Assembly (NCBI GenBank): GCA_019828595.1
Contig: JAHQRK010000035.1
Coordinates: forward strand, 452,175 to 516,174
Direction of reading: 5' to 3'
DNA from: Aphanomyces cochlioides
Lineage: Eukaryota > Oomycota > Saprolegniomycetes > Saprolegniales > Verrucalvaceae
Length of the DNA: 64,000 nucleotides
The position numbers were made by a program, and so were the translations under genes. The notes under the pieces are model-generated. The model worked only from the letters and a program-made list of their open reading frames with translations, had not been told where the DNA came from and made no database searches. This document shows, piece after piece, positions 32,511 to 44,100 of this stretch (positions are counted from its first letter, which is position 1; each line of letters starts with the position of its first letter).

Positions 32511-32592
32511 TCATCACGAGTACAGATGAAAATGAGTAGAATGGAGGGGTCAGAGGGGAGGTTGAAATGGATTGAAGCAGGGGATAGAAGCC

Positions 32593-35500
32593 TTAGAGTT
32601 GATCGTCCTCCAAATCGAGGGGATCAATTTCGTCGGCGTTCATGGAGTGGTGAGCTTTGCTGCAGAGCCCGTCGATGTGGTAATTGTTGGTGATGCTTTT
32701 GAGCATCGAGATGGCCGACAAGACGGGAGCCGGCAAAGTGAACTTCTCGAGATTGTCGCTGAAGTTTTCGATCAAAGCAAACAGCGACCAGTCCGTCAAG
32801 CAGTTGGTGTCAGGCAATCTTGTTGCTTCTTGGTTCAATAGAACAGTCAGTGCCTCCGAGTTTGCGTAGAGGTCTGGGGCCCGATTTGAGAGGAATAAGT
32901 CAATCGTAGCAAGTGCAAAGAGGATGCGCTTGATCTCTGGTATGTCCGTGGTCAATTCTTCCAAGATTTCTGACGGGTGAATCTTGTATTGAGCCATGAA
33001 GTTGACGTGATGTTTGTAGTTGTGAGGCTTGCCTTGAGCTTTTAACAAAGCCATCTTGCGCTCAATAGTCTTGGTTGCAACAAGTGACTGAAACAAACTG
33101 AGGTCTTCATCTTGTGCGTACATAGCATGTGCAACGAGCTGAGGGTCATCTCGCAAAATGCGTTGACATTCGGTGATACTGCCTTCGACTTTCTTGTCTC
33201 GAATGATCTTCTTCGCCAATTCGAGGTGGGCTGCAGCAGACTTGTTAAGTCGTTGTTTCTTCGCTTTGCCTTTGGTCTTTTTCGGGCGTGGCGCACTTGA
33301 ATCTTCCAATACAATTCGAGGCACTGCAAAGTCTTCAAACGAGAGTTCCACGTCGTCTTCTTCGAGGATATGAAAACGGTTGGATGTCGGCAGGGGATCC
33401 AAACGTGGGGACGAAGGCAAAGTACGTTTTGGAGCTGGTCCAGACCGGTAGCCCGTTACCAATTGAAGGTCCAGCGAGTTCTTGGGCTGCTCACTTGGTG
33501 GAGCAAGAGCGGGCGATTCGTTGGTAGGCATTTCCACATCTTCTTGTTGTTTGTCTTGTCCATTGTTGTTAGGGGGATCGCTGTCACCAGACATATCGAC
33601 ATCAGAGCCATGAGAAGGAGCTGTTGGCTGTGGTTGTTCATCTTGACGATCTCCAGATGCCTCAGTTGAGTCGGCCTCGCCTTCCGCATTTGTTCCAGGG
33701 TCTTGATCATGATCGTCTCCATCATGTTCAGGTTCTTTTTCTCCTGACGGAGGAGATTTTGCCGCTGCCTTGGCCGCTTTTGCCTTCGCTTTTTCAGCCT
33801 TGGCCTCTGCACGTCGTGAAACAATCGACGGAGGCAATGTCTTGTTCAGAGCAGCGATCTTGTGCTGAAACACGACGACAAAAGGCTGACCCGACGGATC
33901 CGTAATGGTGATTTCGCGTAGTGCGTCGCCGGATTTTGGCACCAACACTGCAGGAGGCGCAGACGACTTGAAAATGACTCTCAAATGCGGCGACTTGATG
34001 TTCTGACCAGCAGTAGGGTTGAATGCTGCTATCACTGACTTGGTCAATGCAGCCATTTTCTTGACAATCGCCTTGGCCATCGAAGGGTGACTGACCTTGT
34101 TGAACGTAACGTAGTAGTTGTTGCCATAACGCGAGTACTTGGGAACCAGGAAGTCTTTGCCACCAACTCGAAACGTTGTGTCTCCCATTTCCACGCACGT
34201 AGACAAGTTGTAACTTGAGATCACAATGGTCTGTGGGTTCTTCTTGTGGATCAAAATGTTCGGAAATTTGGAGCCCCATAACGAACCAGGATTTTCCTTG
34301 ACAAATTGATCGCAGATGACTTTTTCGGACCAGTCCTTGTAGCCTTCGCCCAACTTGACTGTGAGCTCGTACACTTGGGACTGGGGGGTGAGCAAAATGT
34401 TTTCAATGAAGGCGTCCATGTCACCAGAGTCTTTGTAGAATGCGTCCGCCATGGCCTCGCATCGCGCAATATCGTCATCGGCAATAGCATGAGCACCAGT
34501 GTTGCGATGTTTCGCGCCTTTGGGGGCATTGCCTTGCTTGGAATCTTTCTTGGACGAAGCTGAATCCTTGCCGGGAGTCTTTTGCGTCCATGGATTGGCC
34601 TTTTCAGCGTTTTGTTGCTCTTGATCGCCTTGTATTTTGTCTGCCGCGGTAGGAGGATCAACAGCGCCATTTCCTTGAGCAACGGATTTGTCGACAATGT
34701 CTTGATTTGACTGTTCATTGTCATTGTTTGTCGATTGTTCCTCTTGAATAACTTCTCCAGGAGTATCACACGGCTTCGCTGGGCCGTTAATGTCGCCTGA
34801 CCCATCAACCTCCGAGTGAATTTGAGTATTTCCCTCGTCGGTTAAGGCTTCGGTTTCAGTAGAATCCTTCCCCTCGGCGTCTCCAGAGACCATATCCACG
34901 TCCTCTTGAGATTTTTCTTCTTCCTCTCCCGTTCTAGGAGGCTCAGCACAGGGGGCGACGCGGTTGGTGGCTGCTGGCTCAGTCCCATTGGTCACGAGAA
35001 AGGCCGGGGCCAGACCCCCAGTGACAGGGGTAGAAGGGGAATCCATGCCATCCCCGCAGCACGGTGACTGGGGTACACCATTGCTCCGGCGAGAACCCAA
35101 ATCGGGATACCGCCCCCGCCCCTCCGAAGAGGCCCCTGGGGGGAAGTAGACAGAACCGCAGGGTGTGCCCATAGGGGGGGCCCTCGTAGCCTCTAGGGCT
35201 GGCATGGACCCCGTTTTCTCGCCGCCTTCACTGGGGATCGACTCCAATTGGAGTCCAGGGAAGCAGCCACCACAGGCACAAGGCCCCAGTGGTTCGCCCT
35301 CCTGAGTGAGGGCTTCGCTAGACAAGTTAACGACAGTGGTCTGGGGGTCAACCACTGACCCACTGAGGTTGACCCCCCCTGGAACTCCGGCGAGTGGAGC
35401 ACCAGGTGAAGCGCTGGTGGAGCGAGACGCAGATTGGTCTCCAGAGACGCTGTTGGGGTCGAACTCGACCTCCACTTCGGCCCTAGGGTTAGGTGTAGAG

Positions 35501-35631
35501 ACATTACTCACACCACTTCCGCCATCCTGATTGGACGACGAAAGTGGGTGAGGTGATACAATACCTGGAATGATGGTGACTCCGTGAGTGTTGGTCTCAC
35601 GGAGCTCGGAACAGCTGTTGGCGTTGGACAT
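32593..35631 (-). CDS. LINE ORF1 protein
   Basis: From ATG 35631 the frame encodes 1,012 aa and ends TAA, 82 bp before ORF2. The first 330 residues or so are Gly/Pro/Ser-rich and acidic. A central region (about 380-560: GSLWGSKFPNILIHKK, TFRVGGKDFLVPKYSRYGNNYYVTFNKV) looks like a folded, possibly RNA-binding domain and is followed by a Lys/Ala-rich helix (RRAEAKAEKAKAKAAKAA). Acidic linkers and a helical C-terminal region follow. No CCHC knuckle was seen. ORF1 proteins of LINEs bind the element RNA; that role is inferred from position. The open frame runs 67 codons further upstream into satellite sequence, but the chosen ATG lies within LINE-specific DNA. Confidence 0.75.
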   Translation of the reverse strand: MSNANSCSELRETNTHGVTIIPGIVSPHPLSSSNQDGGSGVSNVSTPNPRAEVEVEFDPNSVSGDQSASRSTSASPGAPLAGVPGGVNLSGSVVDPQTTVVNLSSEALTQEGEPLGPCACGGCFPGLQLESIPSEGGEKTGSMPALEATRAPPMGTPCGSVYFPPGASSEGRGRYPDLGSRRSNGVPQSPCCGDGMDSPSTPVTGGLAPAFLVTNGTEPAATNRVAPCAEPPRTGEEEEKSQEDVDMVSGDAEGKDSTETEALTDEGNTQIHSEVDGSGDINGPAKPCDTPGEVIQEEQSTNNDNEQSNQDIVDKSVAQGNGAVDPPTAADKIQGDQEQQNAEKANPWTQKTPGKDSASSKKDSKQGNAPKGAKHRNTGAHAIADDDIARCEAMADAFYKDSGDMDAFIENILLTPQSQVYELTVKLGEGYKDWSEKVICDQFVKENPGSLWGSKFPNILIHKKNPQTIVISSYNLSTCVEMGDTTFRVGGKDFLVPKYSRYGNNYYVTFNKVSHPSMAKAIVKKMAALTKSVIAAFNPTAGQNIKSPHLRVIFKSSAPPAVLVPKSGDALREITITDPSGQPFVVVFQHKIAALNKTLPPSIVSRRAEAKAEKAKAKAAKAAAKSPPSGEKEPEHDGDDHDQDPGTNAEGEADSTEASGDRQDEQPQPTAPSHGSDVDMSGDSDPPNNNGQDKQQEDVEMPTNESPALAPPSEQPKNSLDLQLVTGYRSGPAPKRTLPSSPRLDPLPTSNRFHILEEDDVELSFEDFAVPRIVLEDSSAPRPKKTKGKAKKQRLNKSAAAHLELAKKIIRDKKVEGSITECQRILRDDPQLVAHAMYAQDEDLSLFQSLVATKTIERKMALLKAQGKPHNYKHHVNFMAQYKIHPSEILEELTTDIPEIKRILFALATIDLFLSNRAPDLYANSEALTVLLNQEATRLPDTNCLTDWSLFALIENFSDNLEKFTLPAPVLSAISMLKSITNNYHIDGLCSKAHHSMNADEIDPLDLEDDQL

Positions 35632-35693
35632 TTTGAGCGCGGCGGCACTTGATAACTTCTTGACTTGAGGGGTACGAGGCAAATTCGGAAGTG

Positions 35694-38600
35694 AGAGATG
35701 TGCATGTGGCACGTGTGTACCAAGTGGAGAAAAAGTGGCATCGAGATGCAGTTTGTGGGGTATGCTTGGGACTCTCGCGTGTTGATTTCGGACCAAGTTG
35801 GTGCTTGGTCGTCCACCACACGAGCATGACACCTTTCAAACATGCCAGACGTGGCGAGTGGGTGTCTCGATGGGGTCGAGATGTGCATGTGGCACGTGTG
35901 TACCAAGTGGAGAAAAAGTGGCATCGAGATGCAGTTTGTGGGGTATGCTTGGGACTCTCGCGTGTTGATTTCGGACCAAGTTGGTGCTTGGTCGTCCACC
36001 ACACGAGCATGACACCTTTCAAACATGCCAGACGTGGCGAGTGGGTGTCTCGATGGGGTCGAGATGTGCATGTGGCACGTGTGTACCAAGTGGAGAAAAA
36101 GTGGCATCGAGATGCAGTTTGTGGGGTATGCTTGGGACTCTCGCGTGTTGATTTCGGACCAAGTTGGTGCTTGGTCGTCCACCACACGAGCATGACACCT
36201 TTCAAACATGCCAGACGTGGCGAGTGGGTGTCTCGATGGGGTCGAGATGTGCATGTGGCACGTGTGTACCAAGTGGAGAAAAAGTGGCATCGAGATGCAG
36301 TTTGTGGGGTATGCTTGGGACTCTCGCGTGTTGATTTCGGACCAAGTTGGTGCTTGGTCGTCCACCACACGAGCATGACACCTTTCAAACATGCCAGACG
36401 TGGCGAGTGGGTGTCTCGATGGGGTCGAGATGTGCATGTGGCACGTGTGTACCAAGTGGAGAAAAAGTGGCATCGAGATGCAGTTTGTGGGGTATGCTTG
36501 GGACTCTCGCGTGTTGATTTCGGACCAAGTTGGTGCTTGGTCGTCCACCACACGAGCATGACACCTTTCAAACATGCCAGACGTGGCGAGTGGGTGTCTC
36601 GATGGGGTCGAGATGTGCATGTGGCACGTGTGTACCAAGTGGAGAAAAAGTGGCATCGAGATGCAGTTTGTGGGGTATGCTTGGGACTCTCGCGTGTTGA
36701 TTTCGGACCAAGTTGGTGCTTGGTCGTCCACCACACGAGCATGACACCTTTCAAACATGCCAGACGTGGCGAGTGGGTGTCTCGATGGGGTCGAGATGTG
36801 CATGTGGCACGTGTGTACCAAGTGGAGAAAAAGTGGCATCGAGATGCAGTTTGTGGGGTATGCTTGGGACTCTCGCGTGTTGATTTCGGACCAAGTTGGT
36901 GCTTGGTCGTCCACCACACGAGCATGACACCTTTCAAACATGCCAGACGTGGCGAGTGGGTGTCTCGATGGGGTCGAGATGTGCATGTGGCACGTGTGTA
37001 CCAAGTGGAGAAAAAGTGGCATCGAGATGCAGTTTGTGGGGTATGCTTGGGACTCTCGCGTGTTGATGTCGGACCAAGTTGGTGCTTGGTCGTCCACCAC
37101 ACGAGCATGACACCTTTCAAACATGCCAGACGTGGCGAGTGGGTGTCTCGATGGGGTCGAGATGTGCATGTGGCACGTGTGTACCAAGTGGAGAAAAAGT
37201 GGCATCGAGATGCAGTTTGTGGGGTATGCTTGGGACTCTCGCGTGTTGATTTCGGACCAAGTTGGTGCTTGGTCGTCCACCACACGAGCATGACACCTTT
37301 CAAACATGCCAGACGTGGCGAGTGGGTGTCTCGATGGGGTCGAGATGTGCATGTGGCACGTGTGTACCAAGTGGAGAAAAAGTGGCATCGAGATGCAGTT
37401 TGTGGGGTATGCTTGGGACTCTCGCGTGTTGATTTCGGACCAAGTTGGTGCTTGGTCGTCCACCACACGAGCATGACACCTTTCAAACATGCCAGACGTG
37501 GCGAGTGGGTGTCTCGATGGGGTCGAGATGTGCATGTGGCACGTGTGTACCAAGTGGAGAAAAAGTGGCATCGAGATGCAGTTTGTGGGGTATGCTTGGG
37601 ACTCTCGCGTGTTGATTTCGGACCAAGTTGGTGCTTGGTCGTCCACCACACGAGCATGACACCTTTCAAACATGCCAGACGTGGCGAGTGGGTGTCTCGA
37701 TGGGGTCGAGATGTGCATGTGGCACGTGTGTACCAAGTGGAGAAAAAGTGGCATCGAGATGCAGTTTGTGGGGTATGCTTGGGACTCTCGCGTGTTGATT
37801 TCGGACCAAGTTGGTGCTTGGTCGTCCACCACACGAGCATGACACCTTTCAAACATGCCAGACGTGGCGAGTGGGTGTCTCGATGGGGTCGAGATGTGCA
37901 TGTGGCACGTGTGTACCAAGTGGAGAAAAAGTGGCATCGAGATGCAGTTTGTGGGGTATGCTTGGGACTCTCGCGTGTTGATTTCGGACCAAGTTGGTGC
38001 TTGGTCGTCCACCACACGAGCATGACACCTTTCAAACATGCCAGACGTGGCGAGTGGGTGTCTCGATGGGGTCGAGATGTGCATGTGGCACGTGTGTACC
38101 AAGTGGAGAAAAAGTGGCATCGAGATGCAGTTTGTGGGGTATGCTTGGGACTCTCGCGTGTTGATTTCGGACCAAGTTGGTGCTTGGTCGTCCACCACAC
38201 GAGCATGACACCTTTCAAACATGCCAGACGTGGCGAGTGGGTGTCTCGATGGGGTCGAGATGTGCATGTGGCACGTGTGTACCAAGTGGAGAAAAAGTGG
38301 CATCGAGATGCAGTTTGTGGGGTATGCTTGGGACTCTCGCGTGTTGATTTCGGACCAAGTTGGTGCTTGGTCGTCCACCACACGAGCATGACACCTTTCA
38401 AACATGCCAGACGTGGCGAGTGGGTGTCTCGATGGGGTCGAGATGTGCATGTGGCACGTGTGTACCAAGTGGAGAAAAAGTGGCATCGAGATGCAGTTTG
38501 TGGGGTATGCTTGGGACTCTCGCGTGTTGATTTCGGACCAAGTTGGTGCTTGGTCGTCCACCACACGAGCATGACACCTTTCAAACATGCCAGACGTGGC

Positions 38601-41172
38601 GAGTGGGTGTCTCGATGGGGTCGAGATGTGCATGTGGCACGTGTGTACCAAGTGGAGAAAAAGTGGCATCGAGATGCAGTTTGTGGGGTATGCTTGGGAC
38701 TCTCGCGTGTTGATTTCGGACCAAGTTGGTGCTTGGTCGTCCACCACACGAGCATGACACCTTTCAAACATGCCAGACGTGGCGAGTGGGTGTCTCGATG
38801 GGGTCGAGATGTGCATGTGGCACGTGTGTACCAAGTGGAGAAAAAGTGGCATCGAGATGCAGTTTGTGGGGTATGCTTGGGACTCTCGCGTGTTGATGTC
38901 GGACCAAGTTGGTGCTTGGTCGTCCACCACACGAGCATGACACCTTTCAAACATGCCAGACGTGGCGAGTGGGTGTCTCGATGGGGTCGAGATGTGCATG
39001 TGGCACGTGTGTACCAAGTGGAGAAAAAGTGGCATCGAGATGCAGTTTGTGGGGTATGCTTGGGACTCTCGCGTGTTGATTTCGGACCAAGTTGGTGCTT
39101 GGTCGTCCACCACACGAGCATGACACCTTTCAAACATGCCAGACGTGGCGAGTGGGTGTCTCGATGGGGTCGAGATGTGCATGTGGCACGTGTGTACCAA
39201 GTGGAGAAAAAGTGGCATCGAGATGCAGTTTGTGGGGTATGCTTGGGACTCTCGCGTGTTGATTTCGGACCAAGTTGGTGCTTGGTCGTCCACCACACGA
39301 GCATGACACCTTTCAAACATGCCAGACGTGGCGAGTGGGTGTCTCGATGGGGTCGAGATGTGCATGTGGCACGTGTGTACCAAGTGGAGAAAAAGTGGCA
39401 TCGAGATGCAGTTTGTGGGGTATGCTTGGGACTCTCGCGTGTTGATTTCGGACCAAGTTGGTGCTTGGTCGTCCACCACACGAGCATGACACCTTTCAAA
39501 CATGCCAGACGTGGCGAGTGGGTGTCTCGATGGGGTCGAGATGTGCATGTGGCACGTGTGTACCAAGTGGAGAAAAAGTGGCATCGAGATGCAGTTTGTG
39601 GGGTATGCTTGGGACTCTCGCGTGTTGATTTCGGACCAAGTTGGTGCTTGGTCGTCCACCACACGAGCATGACACCTTTCAAACATGCCAGACGTGGCGA
39701 GTGGGTGTCTCGATGGGGTCGAGATGTGCATGTGGCACGTGTGTACCAAGTGGAGAAAAAGTGGCATCGAGATGCAGTTTGTGGGGTATGCTTGGGACTC
39801 TCGCGTGTTGATTTCGGACCAAGTTGGTGCTTGGTCGTCCACCACACGAGCATGACACCTTTCAAACATGCCAGACGTGGCGAGTGGGTGTCTCGATGGG
39901 GTCGAGATGTGCATGTGGCACGTGTGTACCAAGTGGAGAAAAAGTGGCATCGAGATGCAGTTTGTGGGGTATGCTTGGGACTCTCGCGTGTTGATTTCGG
40001 ACCAAGTTGGTGCTTGGTCGTCCACCACACGAGCATGACACCTTTCAAACATGCCAGACGTGGCGAGTGGGTGTCTCGATGGGGTCGAGATGTGCATGTG
40101 GCACGTGTGTACCAAGTGGAGAAAAAGTGGCATCGAGATGCAGTTTGTGGGGTATGCTTGGGACTCTCGCGTGTTGATTTCGGACCAAGTTGGTGCTTGG
40201 TCGTCCACCACACGAGCATGACACCTTTCAAACATGCCAGACGTGGCGAGTGGGTGTCTCGATGGGGTCGAGATGTGCATGTGGCACGTGTGTACCAAGT
40301 GGAGAAAAAGTGGCATCGAGATGCAGTTTGTGGGGTATGCTTGGGACTCTCGCGTGTTGATTTCGGACCAAGTTGGTGCTTGGTCGTCCACCACACGAGC
40401 ATGACACCTTTCAAACATGCCAGACGTGGCGAGTGGGTGTCTCGATGGGGTCGAGATGTGCATGTGGCACGTGTGTACCAAGTGGAGAAAAAGTGGCATC
40501 GAGATGCAGTTTGTGGGGTATGCTTGGGACTCTCGCGTGTTGATTTCGGACCAAGTTGGTGCTTGGTCGTCCACCACACGAGCATGACACCTTTCAAACA
40601 TGCCAGACGTGGCGAGTGGGTGTCTCGATGGGGTCGAGATGTGCATGTGGCACGTGTGTACCAAGTGGAGAAAAAGTGGCATCGAGATGCAGTTTGTGGG
40701 GTATGCTTGGGACTCTCGCGTGTTGATTTCGGACCAAGTTGGTGCTTGGTCGTCCACCACACGAGCATGACACCTTTCAAACATGCCAGACGTGGCGAGT
40801 GGGTGTCTCGATGGGGTCGAGATGTGCATGTGGCACGTGTGTACCAAGTGGAGAAAAAGTGGCATCGAGATGCAGTTTGTGGGGTATGCTTGGGACTCTC
40901 GCGTGTTGATGTCGGACCAAGTTGGTGCTTGGTCGTCCACCACACGAGCATGACACCTTTCAAACATGCCAGACGTGGCGAGTGGGTGTCTCGATGGGGT
41001 CGAGATGTGCATGTGGCACGTGTGTACCAAGTGGAGAAAAAGTGGCATCGAGATGCAGTTTGTGGGGTATGCTTGGGACTCTCGCGTGTTGATTTCGGAC
41101 CAAGTTGGTGCTTGGTCGTCCACCACACGAGCATGACACCTTTCAAACATGCCAGACGTGGCGAGTGGGTGT
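35694..41172 (+). repeat. 183-bp satellite array, forward orientation (about 30 copies)
   Basis: Perfect 183-bp periodicity with almost no variation. The unit starts, for example, at CGAGATGTGCATGTGGC and includes CACGTG, GGTATGCTTGGGACTC, GACCAAGTTGGTGCTTGGTC and CCACCACACGAGCATGACACC. One recurrent variant, GTTGATGTCGG instead of GTTGATTTCGG, occurs at 37068, 38898 and 40911. Each monomer holds two dyads: GACCAAG/CTTGGTC with a 6-nt loop and TCTCGA/TCGAGA with a 5-nt loop. Three frames are free of stops because 183 is divisible by three. A structural (centromeric, pericentromeric or subtelomeric) role is possible but not shown. Confidence 0.98.
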
Positions 41173-41174
41173 GG
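41173..41174. other. Satellite inversion breakpoint
   Basis: The forward array stops after GCGAGTGGGTGT (41161-41172) and reverse-complement monomers begin at ACCAACTTGG (41175), with two extra bases between. The switch occurs at different phases of the monomer on the two sides. Confidence 0.9.
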
Positions 41175-44100
41175 ACCAACTTGGTCCGAAATCAACACGC
41201 GAGAGTCCCAAGCATACCCCACAAACTGCATCTCGATGCCACTTTTTCTCCACTTGGTACACACGTGCCACATGCACATCTCGACCCCATCGAGACACCC
41301 ACTCGCCACGTCTGGCATGTTTGAAAGGTGTCATGCTCGTGTGGTGGACGACCAAGCACCAACTTGGTCCGAAATCAACACGCGAGAGTCCCAAGCATAC
41401 CCCACAAACTGCATCTCGATGCCACTTTTTCTCCACTTGGTACACACGTGCCACATGCACATCTCGACCCCATCGAGACACCCACTCGCCACGTCTGGCA
41501 TGTTTGAAAGGTGTCATGCTCGTGTGGTGGACGACCAAGCACCAACTTGGTCCGAAATCAACACGCGAGAGTCCCAAGCATACCCCACAAACTGCATCTC
41601 GATGCCACTTTTTCTCCACTTGGTACACACGTGCCACATGCACATCTCGACCCCATCGAGACACCCACTCGCCACGTCTGGCATGTTTGAAAGGTGTCAT
41701 GCTCGTGTGGTGGACGACCAAGCACCAACTTGGTCCGAAATCAACACGCGAGAGTCCCAAGCATACCCCACAAACTGCATCTCGATGCCACTTTTTCTCC
41801 ACTTGGTACACACGTGCCACATGCACATCTCGACCCCATCGAGACACCCACTCGCCACGTCTGGCATGTTTGAAAGGTGTCATGCTCGTGTGGTGGACGA
41901 CCAAGCACCAACTTGGTCCGAAATCAACACGCGAGAGTCCCAAGCATACCCCACAAACTGCATCTCGATGCCACTTTTTCTCCACTTGGTACACACGTGC
42001 CACATGCACATCTCGACCCCATCGAGACACCCACTCGCCACGTCTGGCATGTTTGAAAGGTGTCATGCTCGTGTGGTGGACGACCAAGCACCAACTTGGT
42101 CCGAAATCAACACGCGAGAGTCCCAAGCATACCCCACAAACTGCATCTCGATGCCACTTTTTCTCCACTTGGTACACACGTGCCACATGCACATCTCGAC
42201 CCCATCGAGACACCCACTCGCCACGTCTGGCATGTTTGAAAGGTGTCATGCTCGTGTGGTGGACGACCAAGCACCAACTTGGTCCGAAATCAACACGCGA
42301 GAGTCCCAAGCATACCCCACAAACTGCATCTCGATGCCACTTTTTCTCCACTTGGTACACACGTGCCACATGCACATCTCGACCCCATCGAGACACCCAC
42401 TCGCCACGTCTGGCATGTTTGAAAGGTGTCATGCTCGTGTGGTGGACGACCAAGCACCAACTTGGTCCGAAATCAACACGCGAGAGTCCCAAGCATACCC
42501 CACAAACTGCATCTCGATGCCACTTTTTCTCCACTTGGTACACACGTGCCACATGCACATCTCGACCCCATCGAGACACCCACTCGCCACGTCTGGCATG
42601 TTTGAAAGGTGTCATGCTCGTGTGGTGGACGACCAAGCACCAACTTGGTCCGAAATCAACACGCGAGAGTCCCAAGCATACCCCACAAACTGCATCTCGA
42701 TGCCACTTTTTCTCCACTTGGTACACACGTGCCACATGCACATCTCGACCCCATCGAGACACCCACTCGCCACGTCTGGCATGTTTGAAAGGTGTCATGC
42801 TCGTGTGGTGGACGACCAAGCACCAACTTGGTCCGAAATCAACACGCGAGAGTCCCAAGCATACCCCACAAACTGCATCTCGATGCCACTTTTTCTCCAC
42901 TTGGTACACACGTGCCACATGCACATCTCGACCCCATCGAGACACCCACTCGCCACGTCTGGCATGTTTGAAAGGTGTCATGCTCGTGTGGTGGACGACC
43001 AAGCACCAACTTGGTCCGAAATCAACACGCGAGAGTCCCAAGCATACCCCACAAACTGCATCTCGATGCCACTTTTTCTCCACTTGGTACACACGTGCCA
43101 CATGCACATCTCGACCCCATCGAGACACCCACTCGCCACGTCTGGCATGTTTGAAAGGTGTCATGCTCGTGTGGTGGACGACCAAGCACCAACTTGGTCC
43201 GAAATCAACACGCGAGAGTCCCAAGCATACCCCACAAACTGCATCTCGATGCCACTTTTTCTCCACTTGGTACACACGTGCCACATGCACATCTCGACCC
43301 CATCGAGACACCCACTCGCCACGTCTGGCATGTTTGAAAGGTGTCATGCTCGTGTGGTGGACGACCAAGCACCAACTTGGTCCGAAATCAACACGCGAGA
43401 GTCCCAAGCATACCCCACAAACTGCATCTCGATGCCACTTTTTCTCCACTTGGTACACACGTGCCACATGCACATCTCGACCCCATCGAGACACCCACTC
43501 GCCACGTCTGGCATGTTTGAAAGGTGTCATGCTCGTGTGGTGGACGACCAAGCACCAACTTGGTCCGAAATCAACACGCGAGAGTCCCAAGCATACCCCA
43601 CAAACTACATCTCGATGCCACTTTTTCTCCACTTGGTACACACGTGCCACATGCACATCTCGACCCCATCGAGACACCCACTCGCCACGTCTGGCATGTT
43701 TGAAAGGTGTCATGCTCGTGTGGTGGACGACCAAGCACCAACTTGGTCCGAAATCAACACGCGAGAGTCCCAAGCATACCCCACAAACTGCATCTCGATG
43801 CCACTTTTTCTCCACTTGGTACACACGTGCCACATGCACATCTCGACCCCATCGAGACACCCACTCGCCACGTCTGGCATGTTTGAAAGGTGTCATGCTC
43901 GTGTGGTGGACGACCAAGCACCAACTTGGTCCGAAATCAACACGCGAGAGTCCCAAGCATACCCCACAAACTGCATCTCGATGCCACTTTTTCTCCACTT
44001 GGTACACACGTGCCACATGCACATCTCGACCCCATCGAGACACCCACTCGCCACGTCTGGCATGTTTGAAAGGTGTCATGCTCGTGTGGTGGACGACCAA

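Larger units (their letters stand above)
29171..35693 (-). mobile_element. Two-ORF APE-type LINE inserted at the satellite
   Basis: A non-LTR retrotransposon on the minus strand with satellite sequence on both sides. The 5' end lies within about 62 bp of the ORF1 ATG and abuts consensus satellite at 35694; the 3' end, about 124 bp beyond the ORF2 stop, abuts diverged monomers near 29170. No poly(A) run is visible at the 3' end and no clear target duplication was found. Both ORFs are uninterrupted, so the insertion is fairly recent by that measure. The L1/Tx1-like layout is inferred from ORF order and endonuclease type. Confidence 0.85.

Noticed and set aside
35632..35832. N-terminal extension of LINE ORF1 into the satellite
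   Set aside because: The extra 67 codons are satellite sequence plus leader; a suitable ATG exists at 35631 within LINE DNA.
35694..36060. CENP-B box in the monomer
   Set aside because: The nearest stretch (TTCGGACCAAGTTGG) lacks the CGGG half of the consensus.
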